The position numbers and the translations under genes were made by a program. This document shows, one piece after another, positions 1-6,367 of a DNA stretch of 6,689 bases. The stretch is from assembly GCA_946482375.1 (NCBI GenBank), contig CAMLRH010000143.1:1-6689 (forward strand), in the 5' to 3' direction. The notes below the pieces were generated by a model. That model was not told where the DNA came from, did not search any database, and worked only from the letters and a program-made list of their open reading frames with translations. The DNA comes from an uncultured Caulobacteraceae bacterium. Its GTDB lineage: Bacteria > Pseudomonadota > Alphaproteobacteria > Caulobacterales > Caulobacteraceae. Positions within the stretch are counted from its first letter, which is position 1. Each line of letters opens with the position of its first letter.

Positions 1-414
1 GACGCCGACGACCTGGTGCAGGACGTCTTCCTGCGCCTGCACAGCCGCTCGGAGCAGGATGCTGTCGACAACCCCGAGCGCTACATATTCAAGATCGCCA
101 GCTCCGTGCTGATCGACCGCCACCGGCACGAGCTGGCGCGGGGGTTGGGTCTGCACGACGTGCTGGACGAGGAGTTCGGCCTCGTCGACGAGCTGTCGCC
201 CGAGCGCACCCTGATCGGCCGGCAGGAGCATGCCCGCGCCATCCAGGCGTTGCATGACCTGCCGCCGCGGGCGCGAGCGGCCTTCACCCTCCACCGCTTC
301 GAGCACATGACCTACGCCGCCATCGCCCAGCGCATGGGCATCTCGATCAACGGCGTGAAGCACCTGATCGCCCGCGCCCTGGAGCGGCTGAACGACCAGG
401 TGGGCCAGCCATGA
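1..414 (+). CDS. ECF sigma factor, FecI type (5' end outside window)
   Basis: This is the C-terminal 137 residues of an extracytoplasmic-function RNA polymerase sigma factor; the reading frame is open at base 1, so the true start lies upstream. An in-frame GTG at 16 falls inside the conserved 'DDLVQDVFLRL' stretch of region 2 and is not a start. Seen in order: the end of region 2.2/2.3 (DDLVQDVFLRL), region 2.4-like 'YIFKIASSVLIDRHRHE' for -10 recognition, a short linker with 'LSPERTL', and region 4 from about 'AIQALHDLPPRARAAF' through the helix-turn-helix 'MTYAAIAQRMGISINGVKHLI' area for -35 recognition. About 25-40 N-terminal residues are probably missing. The stop overlaps the FecR start by four bases (ATGA), so the two are almost certainly translationally coupled. 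By family precedent it is held inactive by the FecR partner and directs transcription of the receptor gene. The exact ECF subgroup is not resolved. Confidence 0.93.
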   Translation, partial: DADDLVQDVFLRLHSRSEQDAVDNPERYIFKIASSVLIDRHRHELARGLGLHDVLDEEFGLVDELSPERTLIGRQEHARAIQALHDLPPRARAAFTLHRFEHMTYAAIAQRMGISINGVKHLIARALERLNDQVGQP

Positions 415-1469
415 TGCGCGAGGTCCGCAACATAGAGGCCGAAGCCGCCGACTGGCTGTCGCTCTCGCGCTCCGGCCAGATGACGGCCGACGATCTGCGG
501 CGGGTGGAAACCTGGCTCGCCGCCGATCCGGCGCACGCGGAGGCGTACCGGTCGATGCAGGAGACCTGGGGGCTCTTCGGCGACATCGAGGACGACCCGG
601 CCGTACTTGAGGTCCGCGAGTGGGCTCTGCGCAGCTACAACCACGCCGCCCGCGCCCGGATCGCCGCGGCGGTGGGCGCCTGCGCCGTGCTGGCCGGCGG
701 CTGGGCGGCCTGGTGGTCGATGACGCCCGCGCCGTTGCCGGAGGAGGTGGTGGCCGCCGCCACCGAGGCGCCCGAGCAGGAATTCCGCACCGGGGTCGGC
801 CAGACCACGACCGCGACCCTGTTCGACGGGTCGGTGGTCACGCTCGACACCAATTCCGTGCTGACCGCCAGCGAGGTCGCCGGCATCCGGCTGGTGGAGC
901 TGAAGAAGGGCCGCGCCTTCTTCAAGGTGGCGAAGGACAAGAACCGGCCTTTCAAGGTGCTGGCCGCGGGCCGGACGGTGACCGCCACCGGCACGGCTTT
1001 TTCGGTGCGCGCCGACCGGGCGCTCTATCAGGTGACGCTGGTCGAGGGCTCGGTGACGGTGGAGTCGCCGCGCCGGCGGTTCCTGCCCGGCCGGGCGGCG
1101 GACCTGAGGCCCGGCCAGAGCCTCGAGGCCGAGGACGAGGGCGGCTGGCGCGTGGCCAGCGTCGATGTCACGGCCGACACCAGCTGGCGCGCCGGACGGC
1201 TGACCTTCCAGGACAAGCCGCTGGACGAGGCGGCTGCCGAAATGAACCGGTATTCGAAGCGCAAGGTCGTGGTCGCGCCGGAAATCGCCGAAACCCCGAT
1301 CCTCGGCGTCTTCCCGACCGGCGACGTCGAAGCTTTCGCGCGCGCGGCGCAGGCCACGCGCATCGCCACGATCACCTTTTCCGACGACAGCCGTATAGAA
1401 TTGGGGTCGCCCGCAAAGAATTCGGCGTCGGCCGATGTGCACAATGCTTCGGGCCTTCCGTCTTCTTGA
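411..1469 (+). CDS. FecR-like transmembrane anti-sigma regulator
   Basis: A 352-residue inner-membrane regulator of the FecR family. Residues 12-53 form the cytosolic N-terminal domain (DUF4880-like; 'AADWLSLSRSG', W35, 'AHAEAYRSMQETW') that binds the sigma factor. About 84-103 is a single membrane segment (AAAVGACAVLAGGWAAWW). Residues 122-217 are the periplasmic FecR domain ('TGVGQTTTATLFDGSVVTLDT', 'GRAFFKVAKD', 'VTATGTAFSVR', 'VTLVEGSVTV'). Residues about 259-332 resemble an STN-like C-terminal subdomain ('GRLTFQDKPLDEAAAEMNRY'), expected to contact the receptor's signalling domain. The start ATG at 411 overlaps the sigma stop; a second ATG follows at 414, and either would serve. G194-T195 lies in the conserved position where related anti-sigma proteins self-cleave (inference). 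Length and architecture are normal for the family. The tail after about 333 is Ser/Ala-rich and featureless. Confidence 0.93.
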   Translation: MMREVRNIEAEAADWLSLSRSGQMTADDLRRVETWLAADPAHAEAYRSMQETWGLFGDIEDDPAVLEVREWALRSYNHAARARIAAAVGACAVLAGGWAAWWSMTPAPLPEEVVAAATEAPEQEFRTGVGQTTTATLFDGSVVTLDTNSVLTASEVAGIRLVELKKGRAFFKVAKDKNRPFKVLAAGRTVTATGTAFSVRADRALYQVTLVEGSVTVESPRRRFLPGRAADLRPGQSLEAEDEGGWRVASVDVTADTSWRAGRLTFQDKPLDEAAAEMNRYSKRKVVVAPEIAETPILGVFPTGDVEAFARAAQATRIATITFSDDSRIELGSPAKNSASADVHNASGLPSS

Positions 1470-1502
1470 TCAGGGGGCCAGCGCTGATCGCCCTCTGATC
1501 AA
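1466..1502 (+). promoter_or_regulatory. Stem-loop between FecR gene and receptor gene
   Basis: Bases 1466-1478 (TTGATCAGGGGGC) pair with 1490-1502 (GCCCTCTGATCAA) through 12 Watson-Crick pairs and one G-U, around an 11-base loop. The left arm contains the FecR stop codon (1467-1469), and the right arm ends three bases before the run of G that forms the receptor's Shine-Dalgarno sequence. No T tract follows on either strand, so it does not look like a normal intrinsic terminator. A competing 6-bp pairing is possible between 1468-1473 (GATCAG) and 1484-1489 (CTGATC). It could stabilise or process the mRNA, modulate receptor translation, or act as a DNA dyad for a regulator. The structure is seen in the sequence; the function is inferred. 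Confidence 0.55.
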
Positions 1503-1503
1503 A

Positions 1504-1512
1504 AGGGGGGAA
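1504..1512 (+). promoter_or_regulatory. Ribosome binding site of the TonB-dependent receptor
   Basis: AGGGGGGAA lies with eight bases between the last G and the ATG at 1519. It decides the start: the upstream in-frame ATG at 1435 lies inside the FecR gene, would put 28 residues in front of the signal peptide, and has no comparable site. Confidence 0.75.
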
Positions 1513-1518
1513 CGGACC

Positions 1519-4500
1519 ATGCGCTATCGACACTCGAAAACCATTTCGCGGCTGCTCTGTGGATCGGCGGCGCTCGCACTCTCTTGGGGCGGTCTGGCGC
1601 AGGCCGAGGAACGCGCCTTCGACATCCAGGCCCAGCCGCTATCGACCGCGCTGATGGCGTTCGGCGCGCAAAGCGGCCATGCCGTCATGGCGCCGATGGA
1701 GCTGATGGACGCCAAGGTCACCCGTGGCTTCCAGGCTCCCGCCGAACCCGAAGTGGCGCTGGCCCAACTCCTCGAAGGCACCGGCCTCTCCTACACCCGC
1801 GCCGGCGACACCTTCGCCATCGTCGAGGGAGGGGCGGCCGCCCCCCAGTCCGGAAGCGCCGCGGGGGACGGCGCTGAGGTCGAGGCGCTGATCGTTACGG
1901 CGCAGAAGAAGGAAGAAGACATCCAGGACGTGCCCATCGCGATCAGCGCGTTCACCGCGCAGGCGTTGGAGGCGCAAAAGATCGAGGGCGGCTACGATCT
2001 TCTTAAAGCCATACCCAACGTCACCTTCTCGAAGAGCAATTACGTCGGCTACAATTTCTCCATCCGCGGCATCGGCACCAAGGCGGTTTCCGCCACCACC
2101 GACCCCGGCGTCGATGTTGGCTTCAACAACATCTCGTTGCTGCGTAACCGTCTGTTCGAACAGGAATATTTCGACGTCGAGCGTGTCGAGGTGCTGCGCG
2201 GGCCGCAAGGCACGCTTTACGGCCGCAACGCCACGTCCGGCGTCATCAACCTGATCTCCGCCAAGCCGGACCTCTCCGCCTTCGAAGGTGAAATCCGCGG
2301 TGAGGTCGGCAACTACAATACCAAGCGCCTGTCCGCGATGGTCAACGTGCCGCTTGTCGAAGACGTGCTGGGCCTGCGCTTCGCGGGCGCACTGACGCAG
2401 CGCGACGGGTATGGCGAAAACCTCGCCACCGACAAGGACATCGACGGCCGCGATCTGTGGTCCGGCCGCCTGTCCCTCGGCTTCAAGCCGACGGATCGCA
2501 TCCGCGCCGATCTTATCTGGGAGCGCTTCAACGAAGACGACAACCGCCTGCGCACGGGCAAGCAGTTGTGCCACCGGGATCCGGGGCCGACCTATCTGGA
2601 AGGCTATGGCGAACTGGAGCCATTCTTCCGCGCCCGCCTGAGCCAGGGCTGCAAGCAAGGCTCGCTGTATGAGGATGGCGCGTTCGGCGCGCCGAACGGC
2701 GCCAGCGTTCCGTTCGTGTTCGCCGGCCAGTATGTGGCGAGCGTCGGGTACACCCTCCCGGCCCGTATTCCTCACCCGACCATTCCGGGCGCCTACATCT
2801 GGAATCCGGCGGCCGAGCTGAAGACTTTCATGAACCTCGACGATCCCTACGATGTCGAGCAGTCGCGCGACCTGCGTGAAATCTACTCGATACACGACGC
2901 CGTCTATAAGGCGAAGGCCGACATCCTCCAGCTGAACGTGCAAGTCGACCTGACGGACGCGCTCACCTTCACATCCCAGACGCTATACAACGAAGACAGC
3001 GTGTATTCCTTCCAGGACTACAATCGCTTCGCTACGCAGCCCACATTCAACGATACATCCAACCTCTACACGCTCGCCCATGCCGGGGGACCGACCGCGA
3101 CACAGATATCGCCAATGGCGCCTTTCCTGGCCGGTGGCATTTTCTGCGATCCGCAGATTGGCTGCGCCGACCGCCTGTCCGGCTTTGAAATCGTCACCAG
3201 CGACAGCGAGCAGTTCGTGCAGGATTTCCGCCTGCAATCGAACTTCGACGGTCCGCTGAATTTCACCGGCGGCGTGAGCTACACCAAGTTCACCGGGATC
3301 AACGACTACTACCTGTTCTTCAACGTCGTCACCATGCTGGCGCAGGGATTCTATAATGGTTCGCCGGTGCTGAACGAGTGCGTCAGGCCAAATCCGGACC
3401 TGCAATGCATGTACGTCGATACCAATCCGGTCGAGAGCGTCGATGGGCGCGGCCACAACTATTTCCGCAATCACAATCCCTATAAGCTGGAAAGCAAGGC
3501 TGCGTTCGGCGAGGTCTACTGGGAAGTCAGCGACGCACTGAAATTCACTGCCGGTCTGCGCTACACAGACGACCGCAAGAGCTTCACGCCCTGGCGCAGT
3601 CAGTTGCTGGTGTTCGGTGACGATTACGGCCCCAGCGATCCGATCAATCAACAGTGGCGCGAGTACACCGGCCGCCTCGGCGTCGACTGGAAGCCCGACA
3701 TCGGCTTCACCGACGACACGCTGGTCTACGCCTTCTATTCGCGCGGCTACAAGGGCGGCGGCGCCAATCCGCCGACGGCCGTGCCAGTCTCCAACGGCGC
3801 GTTCGAGGTTAGCGAGGTTCCGCCGACGTTCGAGCCTGAGTTCATCGACGCCTTCGAAGTGGGCGTCAAGAACACGCTATTGGGCGGATCGCTGATGCTG
3901 AACGGTTCGGCCTTCTATTACGACTATACGGACTATCAGGTCTCCAAGGTGGTGGACCGCACCATCGTCAACGAAAATTTCGACGCCAAGATCTGGGGCC
4001 TCGAGTTTGAAGGCATCTGGGCGGCGACGGAGAATCTTCGCTTCAACGCCACGCTTGGCTACCTCAACACCGAGGTTGCCGATGGCGAGAAGAGCATCGA
4101 CATCTTCAACCGCACCGCGGGCCGCGAAGGTTGGATGGTCGTCACCCCGTGGATCCAGCAGACGTCCAACTGCATCCTGCCGACCGAGGTTGTGGCGCAG
4201 GAGGTGTCGTTTGGCATCTTCCCGGATCCGACCCTGGTCTATTTCTCGAACATCGTGCTCGCCTGCGCGATCTACACTTTCGGCGAACCGTACGGCGATT
4301 TCGACCCGGCCGCCTATCCCGAGGCCAACAACGGCGCCGGTTTCGCCACCGATCTCTCCGGCAACGAACTGCCGAACGCGCCGCACCTCACATTCAATAT
4401 CGGCGCGGAATACAGCTGGAGCCTGCTCGGCGATTGGGAAGCGACGGTGCGCGCCGATTACTACCGCCAGTCCGACAGCTACGCCCGCGTGTACAATCTG

Positions 4501-4719
4501 GAGCCGTTCGACCGGCTGCGGGGCTGGGAAAACGCAAACCTCTCCCTGCGCCTGGAAAGGCCCGCCGACGCGCTGCGCTTCGAACTCTACGTCAAGAACC
4601 TGTTCGACGAGACGCCGATAACCGACGCGTTCCTCAACTCGGACTCGACGGGCATGACCACCAACGTCTTCGTCCTCGACCCCCGCCTGATCGGACTTTC
4701 CGTCCGGAAGGGCTTCTAG
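1519..4719 (+). CDS. TonB-dependent outer-membrane transducer with STN signalling domain
   Basis: A 1066-residue outer-membrane receptor that would import its ligand with energy from TonB-ExbB-ExbD and signal its presence to FecR. A signal peptide covers residues 1-29 (hydrophobic core 'LLCGSAALALSWGG', cleavage predicted after A-Q-A). Residues about 32-104 are an STN domain ('FDIQAQPLSTALMAFGAQSG', 'GTGLSYTRAGDTFAIVEG'), the mark of a transducer rather than a plain transporter. A short Gly/Ala linker leads to a TonB-box region about 122-129 ('EALIVTAQ'). The plug spans about 136-250 with 'SIRGIG' and 'VERVEVLRGPQGTLYGRNAT'. The rest is a barrel ending in '...IGLSVRKGF', with the usual terminal Phe. 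Long putative extracellular loops occur at about 345-465 and 865-945. The mature protein has eight cysteines in four near pairs (351/378, 543/549, 621/630, 885/916). It starts 49 bases after FecR. The ligand cannot be named: ferric chelates, vitamin B12, carbohydrates or other compounds are all possible. Confidence 0.95.
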   Translation: MRYRHSKTISRLLCGSAALALSWGGLAQAEERAFDIQAQPLSTALMAFGAQSGHAVMAPMELMDAKVTRGFQAPAEPEVALAQLLEGTGLSYTRAGDTFAIVEGGAAAPQSGSAAGDGAEVEALIVTAQKKEEDIQDVPIAISAFTAQALEAQKIEGGYDLLKAIPNVTFSKSNYVGYNFSIRGIGTKAVSATTDPGVDVGFNNISLLRNRLFEQEYFDVERVEVLRGPQGTLYGRNATSGVINLISAKPDLSAFEGEIRGEVGNYNTKRLSAMVNVPLVEDVLGLRFAGALTQRDGYGENLATDKDIDGRDLWSGRLSLGFKPTDRIRADLIWERFNEDDNRLRTGKQLCHRDPGPTYLEGYGELEPFFRARLSQGCKQGSLYEDGAFGAPNGASVPFVFAGQYVASVGYTLPARIPHPTIPGAYIWNPAAELKTFMNLDDPYDVEQSRDLREIYSIHDAVYKAKADILQLNVQVDLTDALTFTSQTLYNEDSVYSFQDYNRFATQPTFNDTSNLYTLAHAGGPTATQISPMAPFLAGGIFCDPQIGCADRLSGFEIVTSDSEQFVQDFRLQSNFDGPLNFTGGVSYTKFTGINDYYLFFNVVTMLAQGFYNGSPVLNECVRPNPDLQCMYVDTNPVESVDGRGHNYFRNHNPYKLESKAAFGEVYWEVSDALKFTAGLRYTDDRKSFTPWRSQLLVFGDDYGPSDPINQQWREYTGRLGVDWKPDIGFTDDTLVYAFYSRGYKGGGANPPTAVPVSNGAFEVSEVPPTFEPEFIDAFEVGVKNTLLGGSLMLNGSAFYYDYTDYQVSKVVDRTIVNENFDAKIWGLEFEGIWAATENLRFNATLGYLNTEVADGEKSIDIFNRTAGREGWMVVTPWIQQTSNCILPTEVVAQEVSFGIFPDPTLVYFSNIVLACAIYTFGEPYGDFDPAAYPEANNGAGFATDLSGNELPNAPHLTFNIGAEYSWSLLGDWEATVRADYYRQSDSYARVYNLEPFDRLRGWENANLSLRLERPADALRFELYVKNLFDETPITDAFLNSDSTGMTTNVFVLDPRLIGLSVRKGF

Positions 4720-4755
4720 ACCCCCGCTTCGACCCCCTTCGAACCGGACTGACTG

Positions 4756-4789
4756 AGGCGGCGGGAGCGATTCCGCCGCCTTTCTCTTT
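4756..4789 (+). terminator. Rho-independent terminator after the receptor gene
   Basis: A perfect 9-bp GC-rich stem, AGGCGGCGG (4756-4764) with CCGCCGCCT (4773-4781), can extend by a G-U and an A-U pair to leave a GCGA tetraloop (4767-4770) of the stable GNRA class. It is followed by a pyrimidine/T-rich tail ending near 4789 (TTTCTCTTT, counted from 4781). It lies 36 bases after the receptor stop and 61 bases before the pyk start, so it separates the signalling module from pyk. Confidence 0.85.
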
Positions 4790-4841
4790 GGCCCTATTCC
4801 ATCCGCGCCCGTCGCCGTTTAGGACTTCGGCGGCGTTTCGC

Positions 4842-4845
4842 GGAG
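4842..4845 (+). promoter_or_regulatory. Ribosome binding site of pyk
   Basis: GGAG sits five bases before the ATG at 4851, supporting that start over any in-frame upstream codon. The open frame continues upstream across the terminator and into the receptor gene, but that part is out-of-frame noise. Confidence 0.7.
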
Positions 4846-4850
4846 TTGGG

Positions 4851-6296
4851 ATGGCCGAGTCGAGATATCGCCGGCGACGGCGGACCAAGATTGTCGCCAC
4901 CGTGGGGCCGTCGAGCTCTACGCCCGAGGTGTTGCGTGAGCTGTTTGCCGCGGGCGTCGATGTCTTCCGCCTGAACTTCAGCCACGGCGACCATGACGAG
5001 CACCGCGCCCGTTTCGAGGCGATCCGCGAGGTCGAGCGGCGCACGGGCCGGCCTATCGGCGTGCTGGCCGACGTACAGGGGCCGAAGCTTAGGGTCGGCC
5101 GTTTCCGCAGCGGCCATGTCGAGCTGCAGCGCGGCCATGAGTTCATCCTCGACCTGAAGCCGATGCCCGGCGATGTCGGCCGGGTTCAGCTGCCGCATCC
5201 GGAAATCATCAAGGCGGTCGAGCGCGGCAGCCAGTTGCTGCTCGACGACGGCCGCATCCGGCTGGAGGTGCAGCGCAAGCATGGCGACGCGCTGATCACC
5301 CAGGTACTGACTGGCGGGCGGCTGTCGGACCGCAAAGGCGTGAACCTGCCCGGTGTGCTGCTGCCGATCCCCGCGCTGACCGAAAAGGACCGCGCCGACG
5401 TCGCCTTCGCGCTGGACCTCGGCGTCGACTATATCGGCCTGTCGTTCGTTCAGCGCCGCGAGGACGTGGAGGAGGCCCGCGCCCTGATCGGCAACCGCGC
5501 CTGGCTCCTGACAAAGATCGAGAAGCCGCAGGCCATGGCCGACCTCGACGCCATCATCGAGCTTTCGGACGCGGTCATGGTCGCGCGCGGCGACTTGGGC
5601 GTCGAACTGCCGCCAGAGGACGTGCCGCTGGCGCAAAAGCGGATCATCCGCACGGCGCGGCGCCTCGCCAAGCCGGTGATCGTCGCCACCCAGATGCTGG
5701 AGAGCATGATCAGCTCGCCAGCGCCGACCCGCGCCGAGGCGTCGGACGTGGCCACCGCAGTATTCGACGGCGCCGACGCCGTCATGCTGTCGGCCGAGAC
5801 CGCCGCCGGGCAGTACCCGGTCGAGGCCGTCCACATTATGGACCGCATCGCCGCCCGCGTGGAGCACGACGAGGAGTGGGCCGCACTCCGCGCAGCCGCC
5901 CGGCCCGAACCCGAACACACCTCGGAAGGCGCCATCGCCGCCGCCTCGCGTCAGGTGGCCGAAACCATCGAAGCCAAGGCCATCGCCGCCTTCACCCACT
6001 CCGGCTCGACGGCGCTGCGGACGGCGCAGGAGCGGCCGCTGTGCCCGGTCATCGGCTTCACGCCCAAACTGTCCACGGCGCGCCGGTTGGCCCTAGTGTG
6101 GGGCGTCCACCCGCTCTGCATCGAGGCGACCACGACCATGACCGAGACGGTCGAGCGGGCGACGACGGCGGCGCGACGCGAGGGCTTTGCCGCGCGGGGC
6201 GAGGAGATCGTGGTCGTGGCCGGCGTGCCGTTCGGCAAGTCGGGGACGACCAACGCGTTGCGGGTCGCGCGGGTCGGGGCGATCCAGCGGTCCTGA
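4851..6296 (+). CDS. pyk: Pyruvate kinase, K+-independent type
   Basis: A complete 481-residue cytosolic pyruvate kinase, converting phosphoenolpyruvate and ADP to pyruvate and ATP in the last step of glycolysis. The start is set by GGAG at 4842 and by 'RRTKIVATVGPSS', the family N-terminus. Seen in order: 'FRLNFSHGDHDEH' (R40, N42, S44 in the active site); 'ADVQGPKLRVG' at 73-83; the B domain about 84-170 with 'LLDDGRI' and 'KGVNLPG'; 'LTEKDRADVAFALDLGVDYIGLSFV'; 'TKIEKPQAM' with catalytic K222 and metal ligand E224; 'VARGDLGVELP' with metal ligand D248; 'ATQMLESM' with T280; and 'PTRAEASDVATAVFDGADAV'. The C-terminal domain, about 355-481, has the phosphate-binding-like 'FTHSGSTAL'. K79, with V75 and V82, occupies the positions that separate K+-independent (Lys) from K+-dependent (Glu) enzymes, resembling E. 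coli PykA more than PykF. Length is normal and no catalytic residue is missing. A preceding terminator suggests its own promoter, but none was recognised convincingly. Confidence 0.97.
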   Translation: MAESRYRRRRRTKIVATVGPSSSTPEVLRELFAAGVDVFRLNFSHGDHDEHRARFEAIREVERRTGRPIGVLADVQGPKLRVGRFRSGHVELQRGHEFILDLKPMPGDVGRVQLPHPEIIKAVERGSQLLLDDGRIRLEVQRKHGDALITQVLTGGRLSDRKGVNLPGVLLPIPALTEKDRADVAFALDLGVDYIGLSFVQRREDVEEARALIGNRAWLLTKIEKPQAMADLDAIIELSDAVMVARGDLGVELPPEDVPLAQKRIIRTARRLAKPVIVATQMLESMISSPAPTRAEASDVATAVFDGADAVMLSAETAAGQYPVEAVHIMDRIAARVEHDEEWAALRAAARPEPEHTSEGAIAAASRQVAETIEAKAIAAFTHSGSTALRTAQERPLCPVIGFTPKLSTARRLALVWGVHPLCIEATTTMTETVERATTAARREGFAARGEEIVVVAGVPFGKSGTTNALRVARVGAIQRS

Positions 6297-6311
6297 CGCC
6301 TTGACGGACCT

Positions 6312-6334
6312 GCGAAGCGGGCGAACGCTTGCGC
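6312..6334 (+). other. Imperfect GC-rich hairpin after pyk
   Basis: GCGAAGCG (6312-6319) can pair with CGCTT plus CGC (6326-6330 and 6332-6334), with one bulged G at 6331 and a six-base loop. No T tract follows, so it is not a convincing intrinsic terminator. It is the only stem-loop seen between pyk and the second sigma gene. Confidence 0.3.
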
Positions 6335-6351
6335 GTACGTACGTGTGTGCA
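6330..6351. other. 22-bp alternating purine-pyrimidine tract
   Basis: Every base from 6330 to 6351 alternates pyrimidine and purine, in the form TGCGCG, then TACG repeats, then TGTGTGCA. It includes the 10-bp perfect palindrome CGTACGTACG at 6334-6343. CG and TG/CA steps of this kind favour Z-DNA under negative supercoiling. The tract ends directly at the Shine-Dalgarno sequence of the second sigma gene. The alternation is seen directly; any role in transcription is inference. Confidence 0.5.
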
Positions 6352-6359
6352 GGGGAGGG
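6351..6359 (+). promoter_or_regulatory. Ribosome binding site of second ECF sigma gene
   Basis: AGGGGAGGG precedes a TTG at 6368 by eight bases. This favours TTG 6368 over the in-frame GTG at 6347, which lacks such a site, and over ATG 6443, which would remove the first helix of sigma region 2. A closer GGAG at 6363-6366 leaves only one base before the TTG, too short to be useful. Confidence 0.6.
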
Positions 6360-6367
6360 CGCGGAGC

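Noticed and set aside
1280..1310. GGAAAT followed by GGCGTC, resembling an ECF promoter
   Set aside because: The spacing is several bases too long for an ECF promoter and it sits over 200 bases upstream of the receptor in conserved FecR coding sequence.
1397..1422. AGAATT repeated at exactly 20 bp (1397 and 1417), possibly an operator or -35 element for the receptor
   Set aside because: It lies inside the FecR coding sequence, the repeat is only six bases, and no matching -10 element sits at a proper distance.
312..1442. Long minus-strand open frame opposite the FecR gene
   Set aside because: The translation is Arg/Gly/His-rich without recognisable domains, typical of the antisense of a GC-rich gene; the + strand product is a clear FecR protein.
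1435..1518. Upstream ATG start for the receptor, overlapping FecR
   Set aside because: It would bury the signal peptide behind 28 charged residues; ATG 1519 has a strong Shine-Dalgarno sequence and begins a standard signal peptide.
1639..2943. 434-codon minus-strand open frame opposite the receptor
   Set aside because: It lies wholly within the receptor gene, with no domain pattern and no supported start; it is a codon-bias shadow.
4719..4743. Short direct repeats GACCCCC and CTTCGA after the receptor stop
   Set aside because: They are only 6-7 bases in low-complexity C-rich sequence, with no inverted arrangement; no function can be supported.
4131..4850. N-terminal extension of pyk to 721 residues, or a fusion with the receptor
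   Set aside because: The extension reads the receptor gene out of frame and crosses a terminator; the conserved pyruvate kinase N-terminus and GGAG site define the start at 4851.
4794..5999. 401-codon minus-strand open frame opposite pyk
   Set aside because: It is Asp/Gly/His/Arg-rich antisense of a full-length, motif-complete pyruvate kinase.
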